Shown here piece after piece: positions 53,973 through 61,801 of a stretch of DNA of 64,000 nt. Position numbers and translations under genes: made by a program. Under the pieces are notes generated by a model. That model was not told where the DNA came from. It worked only from the letters and a program-made list of their open reading frames with translations, and searched no databases. Numbering within the stretch: the stretch's first letter is position 1; every line of letters begins with the position of its first letter. Origin of the DNA: Paludibacteraceae bacterium. GTDB lineage: Bacteria; Bacteroidota; Bacteroidia; Bacteroidales; Paludibacteraceae. The stretch spans positions 434,001 to 498,000 of the forward strand of contig JAFTXV010000007.1 in the NCBI GenBank assembly GCA_017461505.1, written 5' to 3'.

Positions 53973-54215
53973 GCTATGGGCAATGTTCATTGAAACAAGC
54001 GACCCTGTCGTATGAAACTTTTAAACTCAATGGTTCGAAGAATATTTAAGAACACTTTGGAGAATATTTAAAACTATTGTTGGCAAAAGGCTGCAAAGCA
54101 GACTAGGAGGGATGGGATATAATACCGAATCCATGCTTGCATGAGTGAAGGTATAATAGACCAGAACTCGGATGAACGAAAGTTCAGCATAGCCAACAAT
54201 ATAACCATTGATTTA
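53973..54215 (+). ncRNA. Candidate structured non-coding RNA of about 240 nt, family not recognised
   Basis: A closing helix caatggtt/aaccattg (54028-54035 with 54203-54210) stacks on tattgttggc/gccaacaata (54075-54084 with 54192-54201). Inside are three hairpins: ctgc-aaa-gcag (54091-54101), the repeated atacc/ggtat plus catgc-tt-gcatg module (54122-54154), and tgaac-GAAA-gttca with a GNRA tetraloop (54173-54186). The 5' side has an asymmetric loop with agaatatttaa repeated twice (54039-54072). It has its own promoter, while the downstream OPT gene has a separate one at 54224-54255, so an independent RNA is more likely than an OPT leader. No open reading frame fits. It has no RNase P, tmRNA or SRP hallmarks that I can see. 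Confidence 0.6.
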
Positions 54216-54223
54216 TAAATATT

Positions 54224-54255
54224 TTTGTAGCAAGCGTAAGCGCAGCGTATTTTTG
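54224..54255 (+). promoter_or_regulatory. Promoter of the OPT transporter gene
   Basis: TTTG (54224-54227), 20 bp, TATTTTTG (54248-54255). The start codon at 54325 follows after about 63 bases of leader. Confidence 0.7.
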
Positions 54256-54324
54256 TTTAAATAAAATAACTCCGTGATAATCAGTACTATCAGTGAGAAC
54301 TATCAACATTAAACTTTTACAATA

Positions 54325-56274
54325 ATGAGCAAAATCCAACTCCCTGAGAATGCTTCTCGTCCTCTCAAGCCAGGAGAGAAGTACGAACCCATTCTCAAAC
54401 CACAAAACTCTTACCCCGAAATCACCCCATATAGCGTGATCATGGGTGTCATCATGGCAGTCATCTTTTCTGCTGCCGCAGCTTACCTCGGCCTCAAAGT
54501 AGGTCAAGTATTCGAAGCGGCCATTCCTATCGCCATCATCGCAGTAGGTCTCTCCTCTGCTATGAAGCGCAAGAACGCCATTGGCGAGAATGTCATCATC
54601 CAGTCAATCGGCGCATCGTCGGGTGTGATTGTGGCAGGTGCAATCTTCACATTGCCTGCCCTTTACATCCTGCAGGCCAAGTACCCTGACATTACCGTCA
54701 ACTTTATGCAAGTCTTCCTATCATCCTTGCTCGGCGGTTGCTTGGGTATCCTCTTCCTCATTCCTTTCCGCAAGTATTTCGTTCAGGAGAAACACGGCGA
54801 ATATCCCTTCCCTGAGGCTACAGCTACAACTCAAGTCCTCGTCTCTGGAGAAGGCGGTGGCAACCAAGCCAAACCCCTCATCTGGGCCGCTGGAATCGGA
54901 GGTTTGTACGATTTTGCTGTCTCCACGTTCGGCCTCTGGACCGAGCAACTCACCACCCGCATGATGGGTTGGGGCGAGGCCTTGGCGGCTAAGTTTAAAC
55001 TCGTTTTCTCCATCAACACTTCTGCTGCGGTACTCGGTTTGGGTTATATCATCGGCCTCAAGTACGCAGCCGTTATCTGCGCGGGCTCGTTCTTCGTATG
55101 GTGGGTACTCCTTCCACTCCTCGGCAGCGTGCCTGGCATGGAAGCTATGGACCCACAAAACCTCTTCCTTGATTATGGCCGTAATATCGGTATCGGAGCC
55201 ATCGCTATGGCGGGTCTCATCGGTATCGTCAAGAGTTGGGGCGTGATCAAGTCGGCTGTCGGTTTGGCAGGCAAAGAACTCGGTGGCAAGGGCAAACAAG
55301 TCATTGAGGCATCGCTCCGCACCGAGAAAGACCTCAGCATGAAGTTCATCGTGTTGGCGATTGCCGTGGCATTGCTCGTGACCCTTGTCTTCTTCTGGCT
55401 TGGTGTATTGGGTAATATCTGGCAAGCCCTCGTGGCTTTCCTCGTGGTGGCAGTCATCGCTTTCCTCTTCACTACCGTAGCCGCTAACGCCATCGCTATC
55501 GTAGGTAGCAACCCTGTTAGTGGTATGACCCTCATGACCCTTATCATCGCTTCTGTAATCTTCGTGGCAGTTGGTATGAAGGGCTCAAGCGGCATGGTCG
55601 GCGCCATGGTGATTGGTGGTGTTGTTTGTACCGCTTTGTCTATGGCGGGCGGCTTCATCACCGACCTCAAGATCGGTTACTGGATTGGTACCAGCCCATA
55701 CAAACAAGAGACTTGGAAGTTCCTTGGCACCCTCGTGAGTGCCGCTACCGTAGGTGGTGTGATGATTATCCTGAATAAGACCTACGGTTTCGTAGGCGAG
55801 AACGCCCTCGTAGCTCCTCAAGCGAATGCGATGGCTGCGGTCATCGAACCATTGATGAGTGGTCAAGGTGCACCATGGATGCTCTATTTCGCAGGTGCTG
55901 CTTTGGCATTGATTCTCAACTTCATGGGTGTACCTGTATTGGCATTTGCTTTGGGTATGTTCATCCCATTGAGTTTGAACACCCCATTGCTCGTAGGTGG
56001 TGCTATCTCATGGTTGGTTAGCCGCAAGCGTGAGAAAGATGGCGAGAAGGCTGAAGAGCTGGCGCAAGCTCGCAACGAGAAGGGTACATTGATTGCTTCT
56101 GGCTTCATCGCAGGTGGAGCATTGATGGGTGTAGTAAGTGCATTGATCAAGTTCTGTGGCGTAGAGTGCTACTTAGGCACTTGGGCTGCAAGCAACGGCG
56201 CCGCCCTCGTCGGCATAGCCGCATATATCGCGCTAATCGTTTACTTCATTCTCGCCAGCAAGAAAACCAAATAA
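54325..56274 (+). CDS. OPT-family oligopeptide transporter
   Basis: 649 aa, about 14-16 hydrophobic segments. The N-terminus (LKPGEKYEPILKPQNSYPEITPYSVIMGVIMAVIFSAAAAYLGLKVGQVFEAAIPIAIIAVGL) and the stretch ENVIIQSIGASSGVIVAGAIFTLPALYIL are typical of the bacterial OPT branch (YSL/peptide-like). Family members import peptides or metal chelates across the inner membrane; the substrate here cannot be told. Codon use is strongly biased and a strong terminator follows. Confidence 0.93.
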   Translation: MSKIQLPENASRPLKPGEKYEPILKPQNSYPEITPYSVIMGVIMAVIFSAAAAYLGLKVGQVFEAAIPIAIIAVGLSSAMKRKNAIGENVIIQSIGASSGVIVAGAIFTLPALYILQAKYPDITVNFMQVFLSSLLGGCLGILFLIPFRKYFVQEKHGEYPFPEATATTQVLVSGEGGGNQAKPLIWAAGIGGLYDFAVSTFGLWTEQLTTRMMGWGEALAAKFKLVFSINTSAAVLGLGYIIGLKYAAVICAGSFFVWWVLLPLLGSVPGMEAMDPQNLFLDYGRNIGIGAIAMAGLIGIVKSWGVIKSAVGLAGKELGGKGKQVIEASLRTEKDLSMKFIVLAIAVALLVTLVFFWLGVLGNIWQALVAFLVVAVIAFLFTTVAANAIAIVGSNPVSGMTLMTLIIASVIFVAVGMKGSSGMVGAMVIGGVVCTALSMAGGFITDLKIGYWIGTSPYKQETWKFLGTLVSAATVGGVMIILNKTYGFVGENALVAPQANAMAAVIEPLMSGQGAPWMLYFAGAALALILNFMGVPVLAFALGMFIPLSLNTPLLVGGAISWLVSRKREKDGEKAEELAQARNEKGTLIASGFIAGGALMGVVSALIKFCGVECYLGTWAASNGAALVGIAAYIALIVYFILASKKTK

Positions 56275-56283
56275 TCTCCCTTG

Positions 56284-56315
56284 AACAGCCGCAGGCCTCC
56301 CTGCGGCTGTTTCAT
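56284..56315 (+). terminator. Terminator of the OPT gene
   Basis: aacagccgcagg (56284-56295) pairs exactly with cctgcggctgtt (56300-56311), followed by a short T run. Confidence 0.85.
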
Positions 56316-56343
56316 TGTTGAAAAGTTTCACCGCTACTGCGTT

Positions 56344-56920
56344 GCTGTTTCATCAACCTTTCTTTGTTTGTTGTCCCGAATAATATTCGGGTATCTCCCG
56401 CCTATAGCCCATAGCCTCTCGCCTCGGTCTACCATCTACAGGCGTAGCCGATCTACCATCTACAGCCGCCTTAGCGGCGATCTCATCCCCTCTTTTTGCT
56501 CCCTTGTTTATAGGGGAGCTGTCGCATAGCGACTGAGGGGTTCCTCTCACCTTTCCGTTTTCACCTCTCACCTTTCCGTTTTCACCTCTCACCTCTCACC
56601 TCTCACCTCTCACCTCGGTCTACCATCTACAGGCGCAGCCGATCTAAATCTTTCTCTGTCCATTATCCCGAATGGTATTCGGGTACCCTCATATTCCCAT
56701 CATTTGGTTCAGTTCTCGCGGCTATCCCCGCGAGTAATTCCCGCCTCTAACCTCTAACCTATAGCTCGCTTGCGAGCGTCCTCTAAACTGCGCTGTTAGC
56801 GCCCGCCTCTAACCTCAGCGGGGTCCCCGATAACGCTCGTGGCGTTATGGGGTGCTCTTAAACTGTAGCGCCTTCGGTGCGTCCACTAAACCGCACTGAT
56901 GCTCTCAAATCTTCGCAATC
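56344..56920. repeat. Large mixed repeat cluster, no gene seen
   Basis: Nearly 600 bases made only of dispersed units: the cccgaata-a-tattcggg palindrome (56374-56390) with a diverged copy near 56668-56686; gatctaccatctacaggcg units; an inverted copy (56493-56550) of the 9962-10022 element; acctctcacctttccgtt runs; and a ctatagctcgcttgcgagcgtcc unit followed by aaactgcgct (56760-56795) that recurs at 61632-61670. The hairpin word gtagcgccttcggtgcg (56865-56882) has a relative at 53892-53908. Confidence 0.8.
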
Positions 56921-57005
56921 TTAAAGTACAACTTTAAATTTGCGCAGTTTTTTCTGCATAATTTCATGAAAAACACTTTTAAAATACAAATAATTTCATT
57001 ATTTT

Positions 57006-57037
57006 CTTGCGTATATCAATAAAAAGCAGTACCTTTG
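57006..57037 (+). promoter_or_regulatory. Promoter of the HTH-nucleotidyltransferase unit
   Basis: CTTG (57006-57009), 20 bp, TACCTTTG (57030-57037), about 68 bases before the HTH start codon. Confidence 0.78.
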
Positions 57038-57104
57038 CAGCGGATTCGTGTAATCTGTTCACGAACGGATAACACTTTTCTATAAACCATTGATACTTAA
57101 AACG

Positions 57105-57620
57105 ATGAAACCACAAGATTTATTGGTTCTTTTGAAGAAGATGACGCAAGATGGCAAAGATCTTTCTTGTCGTGGATTAGCTGCGTCCTTAGGTATGAAC
57201 CCCTCCAGTGTTAGTGAGAGCCTTGAGCGAAGTAAAAATGCACAATTGGTTGACCGCAATAAGAGACGTGTCAACACTTTGGCGCTTCAGGAGTTTCTTA
57301 TTCATGGTGTGCAGTATGTTTTTCCTGTGCAGGCTGGCAGAGTAGGTCGTGGTGTACCTGCCTATGTGAGTGCATCGCCTATCAAAGAGCAACTCACTTC
57401 TACTTCTGATAGTTATGTATGGCACGATGTTAAAGGCACAGCGCGTGGTCAACAGATCGAACCGCTGTATCCTACCGCTTTGCAGGCTGCTTTAAGAGAC
57501 GAAGAACTATACCAATGGCTTGTTATTGTGGATACGCTCCGTATGGGTCGCGCCCGCGAAAAAGCCATTGCAATTGCAGAACTCAATAAACGAATCCAAA
57601 ACTATGCAGAGAACCAATAA
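57105..57620 (+). CDS. Winged-HTH regulator-like protein paired with a nucleotidyltransferase
   Basis: 171 aa. Residues 1-55 form a winged helix (KPQDLLVLLKKMTQDGKDLSCRGLAASLGMNPSSVSESLERSKNAQLV), with SLGMNPSSVSESLERS as the recognition helix region. The rest (LALQEFLIHGVQYVFPVQAGRVGRGVPAYVSASPIKEQL, then a GTARGQQIEPLYPTALQAALRDEELYQWLVIVDTLRMGRAREKAIA segment) is a conserved C-terminal domain that I recall from HTH proteins placed before nucleotidyltransferases in other phyla, though I cannot name the family. I chose the ATG at 57105 over a TTG at 57090. Its end overlaps the next gene by 17 bases, so the two are translationally coupled. By analogy with AbiEi it could be an antitoxin-regulator. 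Confidence 0.8.
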   Translation: MKPQDLLVLLKKMTQDGKDLSCRGLAASLGMNPSSVSESLERSKNAQLVDRNKRRVNTLALQEFLIHGVQYVFPVQAGRVGRGVPAYVSASPIKEQLTSTSDSYVWHDVKGTARGQQIEPLYPTALQAALRDEELYQWLVIVDTLRMGRAREKAIAIAELNKRIQNYAENQ

Positions 57621-59085
57621 CGAACGCTTGCAGCATATAGCTTCAGCCATGCAAGAACTCAATGAACGATTGGTCTATGTGGGTGGAGCTGTGGCAGGAG
57701 CATATGCTACCGATCCTGCGGCTACCGAACCACGTACTACTGTTGATGTGGATTGTGTGGTGGATTCCAACTCCTATGCCGAGCATGCAGCTTTTGAGCA
57801 ATTGCTTCGTGAAAAGCATTTTCAAAACGATCACGATTCTGAACCGCCTGTGATTTGCCGTTGGGTGTATAATGGCGAGATGGTGGATGTTATGTCTATG
57901 AACGAACAAAGTCTTTCCTTTGGCAACCGTTGGTATGAACTTGGTTTTGCTCATCGCGAGTTGTATGCTCTGCCTTCTGGTCAAGAGATATATCGCCTTC
58001 CTGTGACTTATTACGTAGCAACTAAGATTGATGCACTTCTCTCTCGTGGAGGTTCGGATTGGCGCGGAGCTAACGATTTTGAGGATATTGTCTATGTGCT
58101 GAACTATTGTACGGAGTTCGTCGATAAGTTCAATGCAGAAACAGGACAGGTCAAATCCTATTTGGCTCAGCAGTTTGCGACTATGCTCAAACGTCCTAAT
58201 CTAACAGAGGAGATAGAATGTGCTATTACTCCTGAAGAGATAGAGCGTACCGATTTGATTTTGGATATTCTTCAGTCTGTCGCATCCTGCCAAGCACCAA
58301 TGCTCAAGATTCAGTTTGTAAGCGACCTGCATTTGGAGTTCCCGCAAAACCGACAATACCTGCAAGATCATCCGCTGCAAGTAACGGGTGATATTCTACT
58401 TATCGCTGGTGATAGCGCATATCTTGATTTGCCAGATTCGGACCTCGATACTTATGGTAGTTATAGTTTTTGGGATTGGGCATCGAGACATTATCAGCAA
58501 GTCATCGTTTGCCTTGGTAATCACGATTTCTATGCGCATTATGATCTCTCTACGATGCCTGATGGTTATTGCCGTCAGATTCGCCATAATGTCCATGCTT
58601 ACTACAATAGTGTGATTTCGATTGGCGATATAGATATCATTATTTCCACTCTTTGGTCAAAGATCGAACCTTGTGATGCTTTTCTTACGGAGCGTAATGT
58701 GAGTGATTTCTACCGAATTAAGTACAATGGTCATCGCTTGACTGCCGAAGACTTTAATCGAGAACATGCACGTTGTTTGCAATTTATCCAGCAGGCAGTA
58801 GTAGAGAGTAAAGCTAGGACCAAGATTGTTCTTACTCACCATGTGCCAACACATCTGTGTACTGCACAGGAGTTCTGCGGTAGTACGATCAGCGGAGCCT
58901 TTACGGTGGAGTTGGGCGAGTATATAGTTGATTCAGGAATCGACTATTGGATTTATGGCCACTCGCATCGTAATATAGATGCGCAGATAAGTGGTACTCG
59001 AATTCTCTCCAACCAACTCGGTTATATATCTCATAGCGAGCACCAGCATAACGGCTTTGATCCAGCACGTCATATAGATATTTAA
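57604..59085 (+). CDS. Fusion of an AbiEii-like nucleotidyltransferase and a calcineurin-like metallophosphoesterase
   Basis: 493 aa in one open frame. Residues 1-230 look like a DNA polymerase beta-fold nucleotidyltransferase: GGAVAGAYATD (Gly27-Gly28), TVDVDCVV (Asp48, Asp50), VDVM (Asp95), and the C-terminal YYVATKIDALLSRGGSDWRGANDFEDIVYVL (Lys141, Asp161) typical of AbiEii-type toxins. Residues 233-493 are a complete metallophosphoesterase: SDLHLEF (Asp241, His243), AGDSAY (Asp270), LGNHDFY (Asn306-His307-Asp308), THHVPT and YGHSHRN (His453, His455). The second domain starts like a free protein (MLKIQFVSDLH), so it may be a recent fusion. The overlap with the HTH gene suggests a toxin-antitoxin-like or defence module. 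Function is inferred only. Confidence 0.82.
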   Translation: MQRTNNERLQHIASAMQELNERLVYVGGAVAGAYATDPAATEPRTTVDVDCVVDSNSYAEHAAFEQLLREKHFQNDHDSEPPVICRWVYNGEMVDVMSMNEQSLSFGNRWYELGFAHRELYALPSGQEIYRLPVTYYVATKIDALLSRGGSDWRGANDFEDIVYVLNYCTEFVDKFNAETGQVKSYLAQQFATMLKRPNLTEEIECAITPEEIERTDLILDILQSVASCQAPMLKIQFVSDLHLEFPQNRQYLQDHPLQVTGDILLIAGDSAYLDLPDSDLDTYGSYSFWDWASRHYQQVIVCLGNHDFYAHYDLSTMPDGYCRQIRHNVHAYYNSVISIGDIDIIISTLWSKIEPCDAFLTERNVSDFYRIKYNGHRLTAEDFNREHARCLQFIQQAVVESKARTKIVLTHHVPTHLCTAQEFCGSTISGAFTVELGEYIVDSGIDYWIYGHSHRNIDAQISGTRILSNQLGYISHSEHQHNGFDPARHIDI

Positions 59086-59129
59086 TTGTTACACATATCA
59101 CCATGAATATAACCGATCGCCTCCAACGT

Positions 59130-59298
59130 GGGGCGATTTCTTTTTCTCACCTTTCACCCCTCGCCTTTCGCCTCATCGCCCATTAGGCGGTACGCCGTCC
59201 TCTAAACACTAAACTGTAGGCGAGCCGTCCACTAAACTGCGCTGCAAGCGCCTACACCCTACACCTTACACCAGAAAATGCCGAAAAATTGCCATTTA
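59130..59298. repeat. Repeat spacer upstream of the first AlbA_2 gene
   Basis: ctttcacccctcgcctttcgcc-type words, a ctaaactgtaggcgagccgtcc hairpin unit, and the beginning of a 108-bp duplication (59226-59333, second copy at 61650-61757, about 5 differences by eye). Confidence 0.85.
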
Positions 59299-59330
59299 TT
59301 TGCATAAATGCAAAAAAAGTTGTATCTTTG
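59299..59330 (+). promoter_or_regulatory. Promoter of the first AlbA_2 gene, with inverted repeat over the -33 box
   Basis: TTTG (59299-59302), 20 bp, TATCTTTG (59323-59330). tttgcat and atgcaaa form an inverted repeat beginning with the -33 box, a likely operator. The same layout precedes the genes at 61802 and 63514. Confidence 0.8.
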
Positions 59331-59418
59331 CAGTCGAATACAAGAATTTATATAAAAAAAACAAGCATACCTATTTGGTTACAAAATAAATTAGTAAAAA
59401 AATCAAAACTCTTAAAAT

Positions 59419-61179
59419 ATGAGTAAATTGAATATAGCGCAACTAAAAAATATGCGTGAATCTGAAGACCATGTAGAATTCAAAAAAGGAGAAGGTGGTA
59501 ATATCCCCTACAATGGTGCTAACAAAGATAATCCTAAAGAGCGTCGGAAATGTATATTAGGATATGTCGTTGCATTATGTAATGAAGGTGGAGGGCATTT
59601 AGTAATAGGTATGCACGATAACTTTCCACATAAAGTTGTCGGAACAAAACAATCGGAGAATGCTATTGGGCAATTAGAAAGCAGAATTTATACTGACCTT
59701 GGAATTCGACCAAATATTTATGAACTCTATGAAGATGAAAGTGCAAAGACAGGCCGCATTTTAGTTATTGAAATACCTCCACGTCCAACTGGTAAAGTTT
59801 TTAAATTTGAAGATGTCCCATTAATGCGTGTTGGTGAAGAATTAAAACCAATGGACGATAAAACCTATATCTCTATCATTCAAGAACAAGAGCCAGATTT
59901 CTCAGAGCAAATTTGCGAAGGAGTTTCTTTAAAAGACCTTGATGAAGAAGCAATAAATATATTGAAAGAGAAATATGCTCTCAAACATAAGAATCCATCA
60001 TTTAGGACATTAAGCACTCAACAGGCATTAAGCGATCTAAAATTAATTTAAGGAAACAAATTAACTAATGCAGCAGTTCTTCTTCTAGCCAAAGAAGATG
60101 TTATTGATAGAATTTTCCCACAAGCTAAAGTATTATTGGAATTTAGAAATATCGAAACTCAAATTCCCTTTGATAGTAGAAAAGTTTTTGGGAAACCTTT
60201 TTATAAATTAATTGATGAATTATGGGAAACTATTAACCAAAGAAATGGTATAGTTCCAATTCAAGAAGGAGCTTACATTGGACTAACTGGCATTCCGTTC
60301 TTTAATGAAGAAGTTATTCGAGAAGTTATCAATAATGCATTTGCTCATAGGGATTATAGAAAAACGAGTGAAATAGTAATAAAAATGTATCCTCACCGCA
60401 TAGATATTATCAATGCAGGTGGTTTCCCACAAGGGGTTACATTAGAGAATTTGCTTACGGTTCCAAGTACTCCAAGAAATAGGCTTTTAGCGGATGTACT
60501 ATCTAAAACAGGTATCGTAGAGCGTTCTGGACAAGGCATGGATAAAATCTTTTTTTATACTCTTGCAGAGGGAAAACCAGAACCTGATTACTCACATACA
60601 GATGATTTTACAGTTACCGCTATATTACATTCATATGTTAAAGAGACAGGGTTTGCTTTATTTATTCAATCCATACAAAAAGAATTACCAGAAAATGAAA
60701 AATTATCAGTATTTGACATATTAACTCTGTGTAAAATAAGGGATGGAGAACGAAAACAGATAGATAAAGACATTGCTAAAAGATTGGAAGCAAAAAATTG
60801 TATTGAAAAACATGGAAAAACAAATGCACAATACTATACATTACATCGACGCTATTATGAATTAGCTGGAAAAACAGCAGACTATTCTAAGATCACAGAT
60901 TGGAACGCAGAACAAGTTATGGCTGTCTTAGGACCTTATTTGCAAAAATATGGAAAAGCGAAGAAGTCTGACATCGTAAAAATCGTAGGAGATCATATTA
61001 GTGAAAAACAACTCCGTAATTATTTAGATCAATTAAGAGCTATTGATTTTATCAAAACCGAAGGCGAGAGAGGACAGATGGTTTATATGCTTGGTAAAGG
61101 ATTCTTGGAAAATAGTGATATCATAACGAAAGCTCTAAAGATAGGACTGAAAACCCTTATGGAAAAAGGAGAAATATAA
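59419..61179 (+). pseudogene. AlbA_2 / Schlafen-like ATP-binding protein gene interrupted by an in-frame TAA
   Basis: The first open part (59419-60051, 210 aa) holds an AlbA_2 domain: RESEDHVEFKKGEGGNIPYN (Glu and Lys of the family motif), KCILGYVVALCNEGGGHLVIGMHDN and MRVGEELKPM. A TAA at 60049-60051 follows SDLKLI; the same frame then continues at once with GNKLTNAAVLLLAKEDVIDRIFPQAKVLLEFRN and runs open to 61179. The second part contains the HATPase_c_4 region (EEVIREVINNAFAHRDYRK; IDIINAGGFPQG; GIVERSGQGMDKIF) and C-terminal HTH-like segments. With one sense codon the whole would be about 586 aa, a normal length. It may be a real nonsense mutation, a sequencing error, or two separate polypeptides. 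The next methionine lies 85 bases after the stop. Confidence 0.85.
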
Positions 61180-61722
61180 GTTATCCAAAAGGGCGAATAA
61201 AAGGGCGAATAAAAGTGTGAATTTGCACAAGAAAATTGTATATAATACTGATTATCAGTTCATTAAAAAGGGCAAATAAAAATCCGAATAATATTATCAA
61301 GGTAAACTTAGAATTGTTAACTTGAAATCTCACCAGAGAATTCGACACAATCTTCGGCTCTCGAAAACTTTTTTCAAAAAAACACACTCACGCGGGAAGC
61401 ATAGTAAACACTACACTCCCCGCGTGTTATAGATATGATCTTTCTCCCTTCCTTTCGAATCCCATTCGAGCCTCTAGTGTGGCTAGAACTCCTAGTACTA
61501 CTATCTCTCCCGCCACCAGTTCAGTCCTCGGCAGTAGTTCGCCGAGCCAATTTCTCGCATTTGGTTCAGTTCTTGCGGCTATCCCCGCGAGTACTCCCTC
61601 CGCCTCTAACCTCTAACCTTTAACCTCTAACCTATAGCTCGCTTGCGAGCGTCCACTAAACTGCGCTGCAAGCGCCTACACCATACACCTTACACTAGAA
61701 AATGCCGAAAAATTGCCATTTA
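61180..61722. repeat. Repeat-rich spacer between the two AlbA_2 genes
   Basis: No gene is seen. It holds aaagggcgaat-type direct repeats (61188-61215 and near 61267), a cacgcggg/cccgcgtg inverted repeat (61389-61396 with 61419-61426), a gcatttggttcagttcttgc unit shared with 56700-56720, aacctctaacc runs, and the second copy of the 108-bp duplication (61650-61757). Confidence 0.8.
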
Positions 61723-61754
61723 TTTGCATAAATGCAAAAATTTTTGTATCTTTG
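61723..61754 (+). promoter_or_regulatory. Promoter of the second AlbA_2 gene, with inverted repeat over the -33 box
   Basis: TTTG (61723-61726), 20 bp, TATCTTTG (61747-61754), with tttgcat/atgcaaa as in the copy at 59299. Confidence 0.8.
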
Positions 61755-61801
61755 CAGGCTAAATAGGGAAACATATAGAATATGAAAATTACAATTACAA
61801 G

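Noticed and set aside
54021..54050. tRNA T-loop-like word ggttcgaag
   Set aside because: No acceptor stem, anticodon arm or CCA could be placed around it.
53973..54215. RNase P RNA, tmRNA or SRP RNA
   Set aside because: The conserved P4 words of RNase P, a tRNA-like end with tag frame, and the SRP tetraloop-domain words were not found.
61435..61623. 62-aa plus-strand ORF
   Set aside because: It consists of dispersed repeat sequence that also occurs without an open frame at 56.7 kb.
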